The translations under genes were made by a program, and so were the position numbers. Positions 36,418 through 44,838 of a stretch of DNA of 64,000 nucleotides are shown here, in pieces. Every line of letters begins with the position of its first letter. The stretch's first letter is position 1. Location: positions 1 through 64,000 of the forward strand of contig NZ_AMYT01000022.1 of NCBI RefSeq assembly GCF_000313915.1, written 5' to 3'. The notes beneath the pieces were generated by a model. It saw nothing but the letters and a program-made list of their open reading frames with translations. It did no database searches and was not told where the DNA came from. The stretch is from Catellicoccus marimammalium M35/04/3. GTDB lineage: Bacteria > Bacillota > Bacilli > Lactobacillales > Catellicoccaceae.

Positions 36418-36630
36418 ATGAAAACGCTTTATGATGTGCAACAATTACTAAAACGCTTTGGTATTATTGTGTACGTAGGCTCAAGAATTGCCGATATTGA
36501 AATGATGGCAATTGAAATCGATCAGTTACATCGTTCACGATTAATTGATGATGAAACCTACCAAATTGCAAAACTAATTTTACGGCGAGAACATCGCTAC
36601 GAAGAAGAAAAACAAAATCAAGAATCATAG
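36418..36630 (+). CDS. yqgQ: YqgQ family (DUF910) small protein
   Basis: A 70-residue protein of the DUF910/YqgQ family, thought to bind nucleic acid through a three-helix fold. MKTLYDVQQLLKRFGIIVYVGSR at the N-terminus and the later LILRREHRYEEE are the conserved parts. The ATG at 36418 follows GGGGG; an upstream ATG at 36406 is too close to the promoter. It lies directly before the glucokinase gene, as in most Firmicutes, but its function is unknown. Confidence 0.87.
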   Translation: MKTLYDVQQLLKRFGIIVYVGSRIADIEMMAIEIDQLHRSRLIDDETYQIAKLILRREHRYEEEKQNQES

Positions 36631-36639
36631 GAGTTTGTC

Positions 36640-37587
36640 ATGAGTAAAAAAATGATAGGAATTGATCTTGGTGGCACAAGTATCAAATTTGCGATTGTAA
36701 CAGAATCAGGAATGGTAGAAAAACAATGGAACATTCCAACCGATATTTCTGATGAAGGAAGTCATATTGTTCCTGATATGATTGCTTCTTTACAAAAAGA
36801 AGTCACAAAAGAAGAATGGAAAGAAATCATCGGGATTGGTATGGGTTCTCCTGGAGGGGTAGACTGTGCCAATGGAACAGTAACAGGTGCTTACAATTTA
36901 AATTGGGTAGAAACCCAAGATTTAAAAACACCGATGGAAGAAACTTTCCATGTGCCATTTTATGTAGATAACGATGCAAATGTAGCAGCCTTAGGAGAAC
37001 AATGGCAAGGTGCAGGAGAAAACCAAGCGGATGTTGTTCTTGTAACTTTAGGCACAGGAGTTGGTGGAGGAATTGTTTTAAATCATCAACTTATGCATGG
37101 AATTGCTGGTGGTGCTGGTGAAATTGGTCATGTTACTGTGGCTTTAGAAAAACATGATTTTCCATGTACTTGTGGTAAAAAAGGTTGTTTGGAAACAATT
37201 GCTAGTGCAACAGGAATTGTAAATGTAGCGAAAAAAACATTAGAGGAATCTACTATGGACTCCATTTTACGTCAAAAAGAGGAATTTTCAGCAAAAGATG
37301 TCTATGATGCTGCTAAAATGGAAGATGCTCTTGCTTTATCTATCGTCGATCAAGTACATCAATATTTAGGGTTAGCCGTAGCAAATATTGCCAATACACT
37401 AAATCCAGCTTGTGTTGTGATTGGAGGAGGAGTTTCTGCAGCAGGAGAGATTTTGCGAGCAGGAGTTCAGCGTTACTTTGAACAATTTACTTTCCCATTA
37501 GTACAACAAACGACAAAAATTCGTTTAGCGACATTAGGAAATGATGCAGGGGTTATTGGTGCTGCCTCATTAGTTTTACAAGCATAA
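36640..37587 (+). CDS. glcK: Glucokinase (ROK family)
   Basis: A 315-residue cytoplasmic kinase that phosphorylates glucose entering outside the PTS. The ATP loop IGIDLGGTSIKFAIV is at the N-terminus, the catalytic Asp is in YVDNDANVAALGE, and the ROK zinc site is FPCTCGKKGCLETIAS. GAGGAGG is absent; the RBS is AGGAG 8 bases before the ATG. It follows yqgQ by 9 bases and is followed by a rhodanese-like membrane protein, a common arrangement in lactic acid bacteria. Confidence 0.95.
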   Translation: MSKKMIGIDLGGTSIKFAIVTESGMVEKQWNIPTDISDEGSHIVPDMIASLQKEVTKEEWKEIIGIGMGSPGGVDCANGTVTGAYNLNWVETQDLKTPMEETFHVPFYVDNDANVAALGEQWQGAGENQADVVLVTLGTGVGGGIVLNHQLMHGIAGGAGEIGHVTVALEKHDFPCTCGKKGCLETIASATGIVNVAKKTLEESTMDSILRQKEEFSAKDVYDAAKMEDALALSIVDQVHQYLGLAVANIANTLNPACVVIGGGVSAAGEILRAGVQRYFEQFTFPLVQQTTKIRLATLGNDAGVIGAASLVLQA

Positions 37588-37607
37588 AAAAGAAAAAGGA
37601 GAAAAAC

Positions 37608-38003
37608 ATGTCAGTCATTGCCGTTGTGAATTTAATTTTAATTATTATTTTAGTAGGGTTATTAGCGAATATGCTTTATGTTTATGTAAGTTTAAAACGT
37701 AAAGCTACACAGCTAGAAGAAGCAGAATTCCGTGTACAAAGTAAAAATCAACAATTAATTGATACACGAGAAAGAGATTCTTTCAATGCAGGTCACATTA
37801 TGGGAGCACGTAATTTCCCATATAGTATGTTAAAAGAGGTAGGTCAATCTTTACGTAAAGATCGTCCAATCTACTTATACGCTCAAACAAAAGGAATGGA
37901 AGCACGTTCTGTTAATGTTTTGTATAAACAAGGATTCCGCAATATTTATGTCTTAAAAGGCGGATTTGATCAATGGACAGGCCGCGTGAAAAAAACACAA
38001 TAA
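37608..38003 (+). CDS. Membrane-anchored rhodanese-like protein without catalytic Cys
   Basis: A 131-residue protein: one N-terminal membrane helix (residues 3-27), then a rhodanese domain with LIDTRERDSFNAGHIMGARNFPY and the closing GFRNIYVLKGGFDQW. In active rhodaneses the loop after the IYLY strand begins with Cys; here it reads IYLYAQTKGMEARS, so the sulfur-accepting residue is missing. No Cys is present in the whole protein. It is therefore more likely a binding or scaffold protein than a sulfurtransferase. Cotranscribed with glcK. Confidence 0.85.
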   Translation: MSVIAVVNLILIIILVGLLANMLYVYVSLKRKATQLEEAEFRVQSKNQQLIDTRERDSFNAGHIMGARNFPYSMLKEVGQSLRKDRPIYLYAQTKGMEARSVNVLYKQGFRNIYVLKGGFDQWTGRVKKTQ

Positions 38004-38009
38004 GAAAAA

Positions 38010-38040
38010 ACCTCAAGAATTGCTTCTTGAGGTCTTTTTT
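38010..38040. terminator. Bidirectional terminator between the rhodanese and DUF3042 genes
   Basis: ACCTCAAGAA / TTCTTGAGGT hairpin with T-runs on both strands. Confidence 0.85.
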
Positions 38041-38209
38041 ATGAACGAGCGTGACTCTTACGCATTGCTTTTTTACGGTTTTCGTTAACAAATTCTTCTT
38101 TCTTTTCAACCGGTTCAATGACTGTTTTTTTCACCCCATAAAGGGCAGCAGCAACGCCAGCACCTAAAACGGCAGCACCAGATAAGAATCCTTTAGTAAA
38201 GTTTTTCAT
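38039..38209 (-). CDS. DUF3042 family small membrane protein
   Basis: A 56-residue protein (MKNFTKGFLSGAAVLGAGVA at the start, then KKTVIEPVEKKEEFVNENRK), which is the DUF3042 pattern of Lactobacillales: a Gly/Ala-rich membrane or amphipathic helix (residues 8-25) followed by a charged tail ending RKSHARS. GGAGGGA precedes the ATG on the minus strand and a TGGTATAAT extended -10 lies about 30 bases further up (38235-38243). Function unknown. It is convergent with glcK-rhodanese and divergent from miaA. Confidence 0.85.
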   Translation of the reverse strand: MKNFTKGFLSGAAVLGAGVAAALYGVKKTVIEPVEKKEEFVNENRKKAMRKSHARS

Positions 38210-38330
38210 TACAAATCCCTCCTTCTTCTTTTTTATTATACCAAGAATAAAGAGGGAAAATCTATGATATTTGTTTTTCTATAAATGAAAATGATAAGAT
38301 AAGAGAAAATAGAAGAGAGGAGCAATTGGA

Positions 38331-39242
38331 TTGCAAAAAGTATTGGTAATTGCCGGACCTACAGCAGTAGGGAAAACAGCATTATCTATTGAATGGGCAA
38401 AAAAATGGAACGGAGAAATTATTAGTGGAGATTCCATGCAAGTGTATAAAAAATTGGACATTGGTACGGCAAAAGTAAAACCAGAAGAAATGCAAGGGAT
38501 TCCCCACTACTTGTTAGACTATAAAGAACCAACAGTAGAATATAGTGTAGCGGATTTTCAAAAAGATGGAAGAAAAGCAATTGCAGAAATTGCACAAAAA
38601 GGAAAACTACCAATCATTGTAGGAGGCACGGGATTGTATTTGCAATCTTTACTTTATGATTTCCATTTAGGAACAAAAGAAGAAACGATTTCTAAAGAAG
38701 TAAAAGAACAAGTTGCTCAATGGCAGGAAGAAAAAACAGCTCAAGAATTGTGGGAAGAATTAAAACAGCGAGATGAAAAAACAGCACAAACGATTCATCC
38801 CAATAATCGTCGTCGTGTAGCTAGAGCACTTGAAGTAGTATTAAGTACAGGAGAAAGCTTCCAACAAAAAGAAACACCACAACCTCTCTATGATTTTCAA
38901 TTGATTATTTTGAATACGGATCGAGAACGTTTATATGATCGAATTAATCAACGAGTGGATTTGATGATGGAAGAAGGACTATTAGACGAAGCGCAATGGG
39001 TACAGATGTTAGGACCTGTCCAAAGTAGTCGTGGAATTGGCTATAAAGAATTTATGCCTTATTTTTCAGGAGAGATTTCTTTAGAGGAAGCAATTAATGA
39101 TGTGAAACAGCATTCTCGTCAATATGCCAAACGTCAATTAACTTGGTTCCGTAATCGATTATCAGGAACTTGGCTTGATCTTTGGCAAGAAGGAGAAAAA
39201 GAGAGAGTAGAAAAAGAGGTTCAAGAATGGTTGAAAAATTAA
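38331..39242 (+). CDS. miaA: tRNA dimethylallyltransferase
   Basis: Adds a dimethylallyl group to A37 of tRNAs reading codons that start with U. The start is a TTG at 38331, 8 bases after GAGAGGAG; no ATG is near. The 303-residue protein has the ATP loop AGPTAVGKTALS at residues 8-19, GDSMQVYKKLDIGTAK and GGTGLYLQSLLYDF. The C-terminal RQYAKRQLTWFRN segment is the tRNA-binding end. Its last 16 bases overlap hflX, the usual miaA-hflX order. Confidence 0.95.
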   Translation: MQKVLVIAGPTAVGKTALSIEWAKKWNGEIISGDSMQVYKKLDIGTAKVKPEEMQGIPHYLLDYKEPTVEYSVADFQKDGRKAIAEIAQKGKLPIIVGGTGLYLQSLLYDFHLGTKEETISKEVKEQVAQWQEEKTAQELWEELKQRDEKTAQTIHPNNRRRVARALEVVLSTGESFQQKETPQPLYDFQLIILNTDRERLYDRINQRVDLMMEEGLLDEAQWVQMLGPVQSSRGIGYKEFMPYFSGEISLEEAINDVKQHSRQYAKRQLTWFRNRLSGTWLDLWQEGEKERVEKEVQEWLKN

Positions 39243-40462
39243 CAAAAGAGCGAGTATTAGTTTGCGGTGCGTATACCCAAAAAGAAAAAGAACATTTTCA
39301 ATCTTCCATGGAAGAATTAAAACGTTTAGTAGAAACCGCACAAGGAGAAGTCATTGTTGAAAATATTCAACATCGAGAAGATATCGATCAAAAAACCGTG
39401 CTAGGAAAAGGAAAAATTGCGGAAATTCAAGAGCAAGTAATCGCAGAAAACATTGATCTTGTGGTGGTTAATACAAGTCTAACTCCTCGTCAATTAGCGA
39501 ATTTAGAAGAAATTTTACCTTGCCGTGTAATTGACCGTACGCAATTGATTTTAGATATCTTTGCCTTACGTGCTCGTTCAAAAGAAGGAAAATTACAAGT
39601 CGCAAAAGCGCAAATTGATTATTTATTACCTCGTTTAACAGTGATGAATGGTCATCTATCAAAACTTGGAGGAGGAATTGGGACTCGTGGACCAGGAGAA
39701 ACAAAATTAGAAACCGATCGTCGTCACTTACACCGTCAACAACTCCGAATTCAAAAAGAATTAAAAGAAGTCAAAAAACATCGTGAACTAGCACGTAAAA
39801 ATCGAACACAAAATAGTGGTTTAAATATTGGGTTAGTAGGATATACAAATGCTGGGAAATCTACATTTTTAAACGTATTAACACAAGCAGAAACCTATGA
39901 AAAAGATGAATTATTTGCGACGTTAGATCCATTGACTCGTCAATATCGTCTAAAAGAAGGATTGAAAATGACGTTTACTGATACGGTAGGATTTATCCAA
40001 GATTTACCAACAACTTTAGTGGAAGCTTTCCATTCTACTTTAGAAGAAACACAAAATATGGATCTTTTATTTCATATTGTAGATGCTAGTAGCCCAGAAC
40101 GAGATGAGCAAGAAAAGACGGTACTACGTTTACTAGACGAATTAGGTTGTCAGTCTATTCCTGTATTAACTATTTATAATAAAATGGACCAAGTGGCAGG
40201 AGACTTTGTTCCTACTCAATTTCCGCACTTATGCCTTTCTTTAAAAGAAAGAGGAGCAAAAGAAGAAATCGAAACAGGAATTATCAAATTTTTACAAGAA
40301 ATTTGGCAACCTTATACGTATTCTCTTCCTGTTTCTGAAGTACAAAAACTATATGCATTGCAAGAGTTTACTTTAGTTGAAAAAATGGAGTTTTCAGAAG
40401 AAGAAACGTATAATATAACTGGATATGGAAATCAAAAATATGCATATTTATATGAAAAATAG
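39227..40462 (+). CDS. hflX: GTPase HflX
   Basis: A 411-residue ribosome-associated GTPase that splits stalled 70S ribosomes under stress. The ATG at 39227 lies inside the end of miaA after AAAGAGG; a longer frame starting at a TTG lacks support. The N-terminal domain holds TVLGKGKIAEIQE and DRTQLILDIFALRARSKEGK; the glycine-rich linker is KLGGGIGTRGPGETKLE; the GTPase has GYTNAGKST (K211), a DTVGFIQDLP G3 motif and NKMD as G4. Confidence 0.94.
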   Translation: MVEKLTKERVLVCGAYTQKEKEHFQSSMEELKRLVETAQGEVIVENIQHREDIDQKTVLGKGKIAEIQEQVIAENIDLVVVNTSLTPRQLANLEEILPCRVIDRTQLILDIFALRARSKEGKLQVAKAQIDYLLPRLTVMNGHLSKLGGGIGTRGPGETKLETDRRHLHRQQLRIQKELKEVKKHRELARKNRTQNSGLNIGLVGYTNAGKSTFLNVLTQAETYEKDELFATLDPLTRQYRLKEGLKMTFTDTVGFIQDLPTTLVEAFHSTLEETQNMDLLFHIVDASSPERDEQEKTVLRLLDELGCQSIPVLTIYNKMDQVAGDFVPTQFPHLCLSLKERGAKEEIETGIIKFLQEIWQPYTYSLPVSEVQKLYALQEFTLVEKMEFSEEETYNITGYGNQKYAYLYEK

Positions 40463-40474
40463 GAGGGTATATTA

Positions 40475-41179
40475 ATGAATCAACGAATTATTGAAGCGAA
40501 TACTACTGGATTAAATCGTTTTTTTGGTGAAGTATATGCCAAAGTTGCCTTAGGAGTTGGTGTTAGTGCATTAGTAAGTTTTATTTTAATTTACTTCATG
40601 CCTAATGTTTTAGTTGCTTTTGCCAATAGTACTATTTTATGGATAGTACTTTGTATCGTAGAAATTATGCTTGTAATTTCTGCTGGACATCGTGCTTACA
40701 GTGGCAATTCCTCTGGAACGATGATGATGTATATGGTTTATAGTATCATCAATGCGTTAACATTGACCGTTGGTTTAACGATTGTGAGCAGTCCAAAAGT
40801 AATTGCACAAGCGTTCTTAGTTACAGCATTAATGTTTGTTGCGATGTCGATTTATGGTCGTACAACGAAACGTGATTTAAGTGCTTGGCGTAATTTCTTG
40901 ATGGGAATCAGTTTAGGAGTCATTATCACGTTATTGGTAAACTTAATCTTAGGTAGTGGTGCTTTAAGCTTCTTCTGTTCTTTAGTTTCTGTAGCTTTAT
41001 TTGCTGGATATATGGCTTATGATACACAAATGATTATCCGTTTATATCAAATGGCAAACTCAGAAACAAAATCAGGATTAGCTACTTATGGTGCGATGAA
41101 TCTATACATGGATTTAATCGCGATGTTTATTAACTTACTACAAATTTTAGATGTGTTTAACAGTGATAATAATAATTAG
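40475..41179 (+). CDS. Bax inhibitor-1 / YccA family membrane protein
   Basis: A 234-residue protein with seven hydrophobic segments. The N-terminal LNRFFGEVYAKVALGVGVSA and the C-terminal YDTQMIIRLYQM with LYMDLIAMFINLLQIL match the BI-1/YetJ family, in which B. subtilis YetJ is a pH-sensitive calcium leak channel. Whether this protein conducts calcium is not known. AGGAGGG precedes the ATG; it is 12 bases after hflX and directly before a DUF805 gene, so the four genes from miaA may be cotranscribed. Confidence 0.9.
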   Translation: MNQRIIEANTTGLNRFFGEVYAKVALGVGVSALVSFILIYFMPNVLVAFANSTILWIVLCIVEIMLVISAGHRAYSGNSSGTMMMYMVYSIINALTLTVGLTIVSSPKVIAQAFLVTALMFVAMSIYGRTTKRDLSAWRNFLMGISLGVIITLLVNLILGSGALSFFCSLVSVALFAGYMAYDTQMIIRLYQMANSETKSGLATYGAMNLYMDLIAMFINLLQILDVFNSDNNN

Positions 41180-41188
41180 GAGGATATG

Positions 41189-41647
41189 ATGAAAGAAGCG
41201 TGGAAGAAATTTTATCACGAAGGATTCCATTGGCGTGGAGAAATTACACGAAGTGAATTCTTTTGGGTCTATCCTTTCTTATGTTTAGTTCCTATTTTAG
41301 CAATGCTTTGCTTAGCGGGATATTTATTTATGGATAATGCCTTTGGTTCCTTTTTAGCTACGTTAGGTTGCTTTTTAATCATTCTACATCTTATCCTAAT
41401 TTACCCATCTTTTGTTTGGTTAGTAAAACGTTGGCGTAATGCAGGATGGAGTAACTTTGGTTGGTTGAGCATCTTTGCTTTATGGTATTGCACCTTTATG
41501 TCTGAACTGGCAACGCATGCAGAATGGTGGGCAACACTAATTCAGATTGTAGCTTGGTTAGTTTTATTGGTGAGTGTTTTTATTCCTACTCATCATCTAA
41601 AAGCAAACAAAAATCATCCATGGATGTCTATCTTTTTCCAAAAATAA
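41189..41647 (+). CDS. DUF805 family membrane protein
   Basis: A 152-residue protein with four hydrophobic segments. WKKFYHEGFHWRGEITRSEFFW near the N-terminus (the F.GR..R.eFW pattern) and VKRWRNAGWSNFGWL in the middle define DUF805. Two ATG codons lie in tandem; the second (41189) has the better spacing from AGGAGG. Function unknown; some family members are linked to envelope or phage processes, with nothing here to point either way. A terminator follows. Confidence 0.83.
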   Translation: MKEAWKKFYHEGFHWRGEITRSEFFWVYPFLCLVPILAMLCLAGYLFMDNAFGSFLATLGCFLIILHLILIYPSFVWLVKRWRNAGWSNFGWLSIFALWYCTFMSELATHAEWWATLIQIVAWLVLLVSVFIPTHHLKANKNHPWMSIFFQK

Positions 41648-41650
41648 AAA

Positions 41651-41684
41651 AAATCCTTTCTCAATTATGAGAAGGGATTTTTTT
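41651..41684 (+). terminator. Terminator after the DUF805 gene
   Basis: AAATCCTTTCTCA / TGAGAAGGGATTT hairpin (one G-U pair), then T4. Confidence 0.85.
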
Positions 41685-41695
41685 ATGTTGAGTCT

Positions 41696-41725
41696 TTGTT
41701 ATTCTTTTCGAACTCGTGCTATAAT
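41696..41725 (+). promoter_or_regulatory. Promoter of rnjB
   Basis: TTGTTA (41696-41701), 18-base spacer, TATAAT (41720-41725) preceded by TGC. Confidence 0.65.
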
Positions 41726-41787
41726 AGTAACATTGATAAGGATACGAAGAAAAAAATTACCTAAAAAGGTAAAGAAAGGGGAACTCT

Positions 41788-43482
41788 GTGAGTAAAATTA
41801 GAGTAATTCCTTTTGGTGGCGTTCGAGAGCATGGTCGCAAGCTCTATGCCATTGAAGTGGATCAAGATATTTATATTTGCGATTGTGGATTGAAGATTCC
41901 AGAAACAGAAATGTTAGGAGTCGATGTAGTTATTCCAGACTTTCGCTATTTAGTAGAAAATGAAGATCGTGTTTGTGGTGTCTTTTTAAGCCATGGACAT
42001 GCGGATGCGATTGGCGCATTACCTTATTTATTAGAACAAATTCAAGTACCTGTTTTTGGTTCAGAATTAACGATTGCTTTAGCAAAAATGTATGTACGTA
42101 ATTATGCACCAGCGAAAAAATTTAATGATTTCCATGTTGTAAATGAAGGAACAGAAATCGATTTTTCTTGTGCGACCATTTCTTTCTTTAAAACGACTCA
42201 TTCCATTCCAGATTCATTAGGAATTGTCGTTCATACTAAAGAAGGAAATATTGTTTATACTGGAGATTTCAAATTTGATCAAAGTGCAAATCCAATGTAC
42301 CAAACAGATTATGTCCATTTAGCTCAAATTGGAAGTCAAGAAGTATTATTACTACTTTCAGATTCAACAGGTGCGGATAACCCAGAACCTGTAGCAAGTG
42401 AACGTCAAATTGAAGAATCAATGAATGAAACCTTCCGCTATTGGGAAGGACGTATTATCGTTTCTTGTGTGGCAGGAAATATTCAACGCATTCAACAGAT
42501 TTTAAATGCAGCTTATCAATCTTATCGCAAAGTAGTGATTATGGATGGAAACATCAATGAAATTTTACGTATTGCGATTGATCTTGGAAAATTAGAAGTG
42601 CCAAGTGATGATTTGATTATTAATTTAAAGCAAATGAAAAAATATCCAGATGACGAAATTGTGATTTTAGAAGCAGGCAATATGGGAGAGCCGATTAAGG
42701 CAATTCAAAAAATGGCCAAACAACAACATCGTCATGTCAATATTAAAGAAGGAGATTTAGTATATCTTGCGACAACTCCTTCTTTAGCTATGGAAATTTT
42801 TGTAGTTCAAACAGAAAACTTAATCTATAAAGCTGGTGGAGATGTAAAAGCAGTGTATGGTGATTTCCGTGCTTCTGGACATGGAGATCCTGATGATTTG
42901 CGTTTACTTTATAACCTATTAAAACCAAAAAGTTGTTTGCCAATCCAAGGCGAATATCGTGAATTACAAGCGAATGCAGATATTATGCATGAGCAAGGAA
43001 TGCCTTGGTCTAATATCTTTATTGCTTCTTGTGGCGATATTATTGAATGGGATGAGAAAAAACAAAAATTTGTTATGACAGGTTCTGTTCCAGCAGAAAA
43101 TGTCATGATTGATGGGTTAGGTGTTGGTGATATCGGAAATATCGTTTTACGAGACCGTAAAATTTTATCTGAAGATGGAATTTTTATTACAGTGGTAACC
43201 ATCGATCGCAAAGCGAAAAAGATTATTACAAAACCGCAAATTACTTCTCGTGGCTTTGTCTATGTAAAAGCAAGTAAAGAATTGTTAAAAGAAGCGAGTC
43301 AAATGGTCACGCAAATCATTGAGCATTATTTGGCAGAGGATGACTTTGAATGGGCAGATATGAAGCAAGACATTAAAGACCAATTAAGTCGTTTCTTATT
43401 TGCACAAACAAGACGCCGTCCAGTAATTTTACCTGTAATTATGGAAGCAAATCCACAAAGAAAACGTCGTCATAAATCATAA
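41788..43482 (+). CDS. rnjB: Ribonuclease J2
   Basis: A 564-residue metallo-beta-lactamase/beta-CASP RNase that works with RNase J1 in mRNA decay and rRNA maturation. Start GTG at 41788 after AAAGGGG. The first metal motif reads H69-G-H-A-D-A74, lacking the final His of the active HxHxDH motif, while HSIPDSLG and YTGDFKFDQ are kept. This altered motif, and DSTGADNPE in place of J1's DSTN, mark the weakly active J2 paralogue, which mostly supports J1 in a complex. The C-terminal domain is complete (TRRRPVILPVI). J1 is expected elsewhere in the genome. Confidence 0.88.
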   Translation: MSKIRVIPFGGVREHGRKLYAIEVDQDIYICDCGLKIPETEMLGVDVVIPDFRYLVENEDRVCGVFLSHGHADAIGALPYLLEQIQVPVFGSELTIALAKMYVRNYAPAKKFNDFHVVNEGTEIDFSCATISFFKTTHSIPDSLGIVVHTKEGNIVYTGDFKFDQSANPMYQTDYVHLAQIGSQEVLLLLSDSTGADNPEPVASERQIEESMNETFRYWEGRIIVSCVAGNIQRIQQILNAAYQSYRKVVIMDGNINEILRIAIDLGKLEVPSDDLIINLKQMKKYPDDEIVILEAGNMGEPIKAIQKMAKQQHRHVNIKEGDLVYLATTPSLAMEIFVVQTENLIYKAGGDVKAVYGDFRASGHGDPDDLRLLYNLLKPKSCLPIQGEYRELQANADIMHEQGMPWSNIFIASCGDIIEWDEKKQKFVMTGSVPAENVMIDGLGVGDIGNIVLRDRKILSEDGIFITVVTIDRKAKKIITKPQITSRGFVYVKASKELLKEASQMVTQIIEHYLAEDDFEWADMKQDIKDQLSRFLFAQTRRRPVILPVIMEANPQRKRRHKS

Positions 43483-43527
43483 AAGAAAGACTGGATTTCC
43501 AGTCTTTCTTTTGTTAGGGGGAATGAG

Positions 43528-44829
43528 ATGTCAAAAAAACAAGATCATGTTCAAGAATATATTCGGAACTTAACACCCGGGCAACAGATTTCTGTACGTC
43601 AATTAGCACAATTATTACATGTGAGTGAAGGAGTCGCTTACCGTGGAATTCAAAAAGCAAAAGAAGAAGGAATTGTTTCTACTATTCCACGTGTAGGAAC
43701 TGTGCGTATCAGTAATGAATCATTCAAAAAAGAACTTCATTATGCAGATATTGTTAAAATGATTGATGGGGTTGTATATAGTGGTAAAGATTATTTAGAA
43801 AAGCCATTAGAATATTTTATGATTGGGGCAATGGAAGAGGAAACGATGAAAAAATTCATGAAACCTCATGCTCTAATGATTGTAGGGAATCGAGAATATA
43901 TTCAATTAGAATCTTTAAAACAAGGAATGGCAGTTTTAATTACAGGAGGTTTCCCACCTAGTGAAGGAATTAAAGCAGCTAGTGAATATTATCAATTTCC
44001 AGTGATTGGAACGAATTATGATACTTTTACTGTAGCAACAATGATCAATAAGGCATTAGGGGAACAAAAATTGATGCAATCAATTATTCAAGTAAAAGAT
44101 GTCAAAATTCCAGTGCAACAAACGATTACTTTAGAAAAAGAAAATACGGTCGCTGATTATGAGGCGATTTGCCAAAACCAAAAAGTAATTCCAATTGTGG
44201 ATGCTCAAAAAAGGGTAGAAGGACTAGTGAGTGAACGAGAAGTAAAAGGGAAGCCTCGTAATACTCCATTAGGGAAAATTATGCAAACAAAGATTGTTTT
44301 TGTCCGCAATCATTCTAATGTAGCTAGCGTAGCTCATTTATTGCTTTGGGATGAGTTTTCTTATTTACCTGTAGTTAAAGAAAATGGGGTGATTGATGGA
44401 CTCGTTTCTAAAGAAATGATGCTAGAAGGCATTGAAAAACGAAAACAAAATCAACATTTAAAACAAAAAACAATTTTTGATACGCTCCATACCATTTTAG
44501 AAGAACGTATGACAGTAGATGGTCATCTTCGTTTTGCTGCTAAAGTACATCCAGGAATGATTCATAGTGATGGTACTTTGGCAGAAAGTGTCTTAACAGA
44601 ATTAATTGTAGCTGTAGCTAAAAGAAAAGTACAAGAAGAATACATTGCGCATGATTTACAATTAGAAGAATTAAATGTGCATTTTTTTAAAGCAATTCCA
44701 GTAGCTGCAGAAATTGAATTAGAAGCAAAAATTTTAGGGATGCAACAAAATTTTATTAAAATGGAAGTAGAAATTTATCATAGTAAAGAAGTCGTTACAA
44801 AAGCTTATTTTGTAGCACATATTGTTTAG
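43528..44829 (+). CDS. HTH-DRTGG-CBS-hotdog regulator (YtoI/SpxR type)
   Basis: A 433-residue, probably cytoplasmic regulator. Order: a winged-helix part at residues 1-60 (RQLAQLLHVSEGVAYRGIQKAKEEG); a DRTGG domain at about 65-180 (VITGGFPPSEGIKAASEY); two CBS domains at about 190-310 that usually bind adenine nucleotides; and a C-terminal hotdog thioesterase-like domain. This is the architecture of B. subtilis YtoI and S. pneumoniae SpxR, which controls spxB. The target here is unknown. It precedes nrnA, as ytoI does in B. subtilis. Confidence 0.88.
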   Translation: MSKKQDHVQEYIRNLTPGQQISVRQLAQLLHVSEGVAYRGIQKAKEEGIVSTIPRVGTVRISNESFKKELHYADIVKMIDGVVYSGKDYLEKPLEYFMIGAMEEETMKKFMKPHALMIVGNREYIQLESLKQGMAVLITGGFPPSEGIKAASEYYQFPVIGTNYDTFTVATMINKALGEQKLMQSIIQVKDVKIPVQQTITLEKENTVADYEAICQNQKVIPIVDAQKRVEGLVSEREVKGKPRNTPLGKIMQTKIVFVRNHSNVASVAHLLLWDEFSYLPVVKENGVIDGLVSKEMMLEGIEKRKQNQHLKQKTIFDTLHTILEERMTVDGHLRFAAKVHPGMIHSDGTLAESVLTELIVAVAKRKVQEEYIAHDLQLEELNVHFFKAIPVAAEIELEAKILGMQQNFIKMEVEIYHSKEVVTKAYFVAHIV

Positions 44830-44838
44830 GAGGATTTT

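Noticed and set aside
37912-38118. Minus-strand reading frame over the glcK-rhodanese terminator
   Set aside because: The DUF3042 gene in another frame (38039-38209) has an RBS, a promoter and a recognisable sequence.
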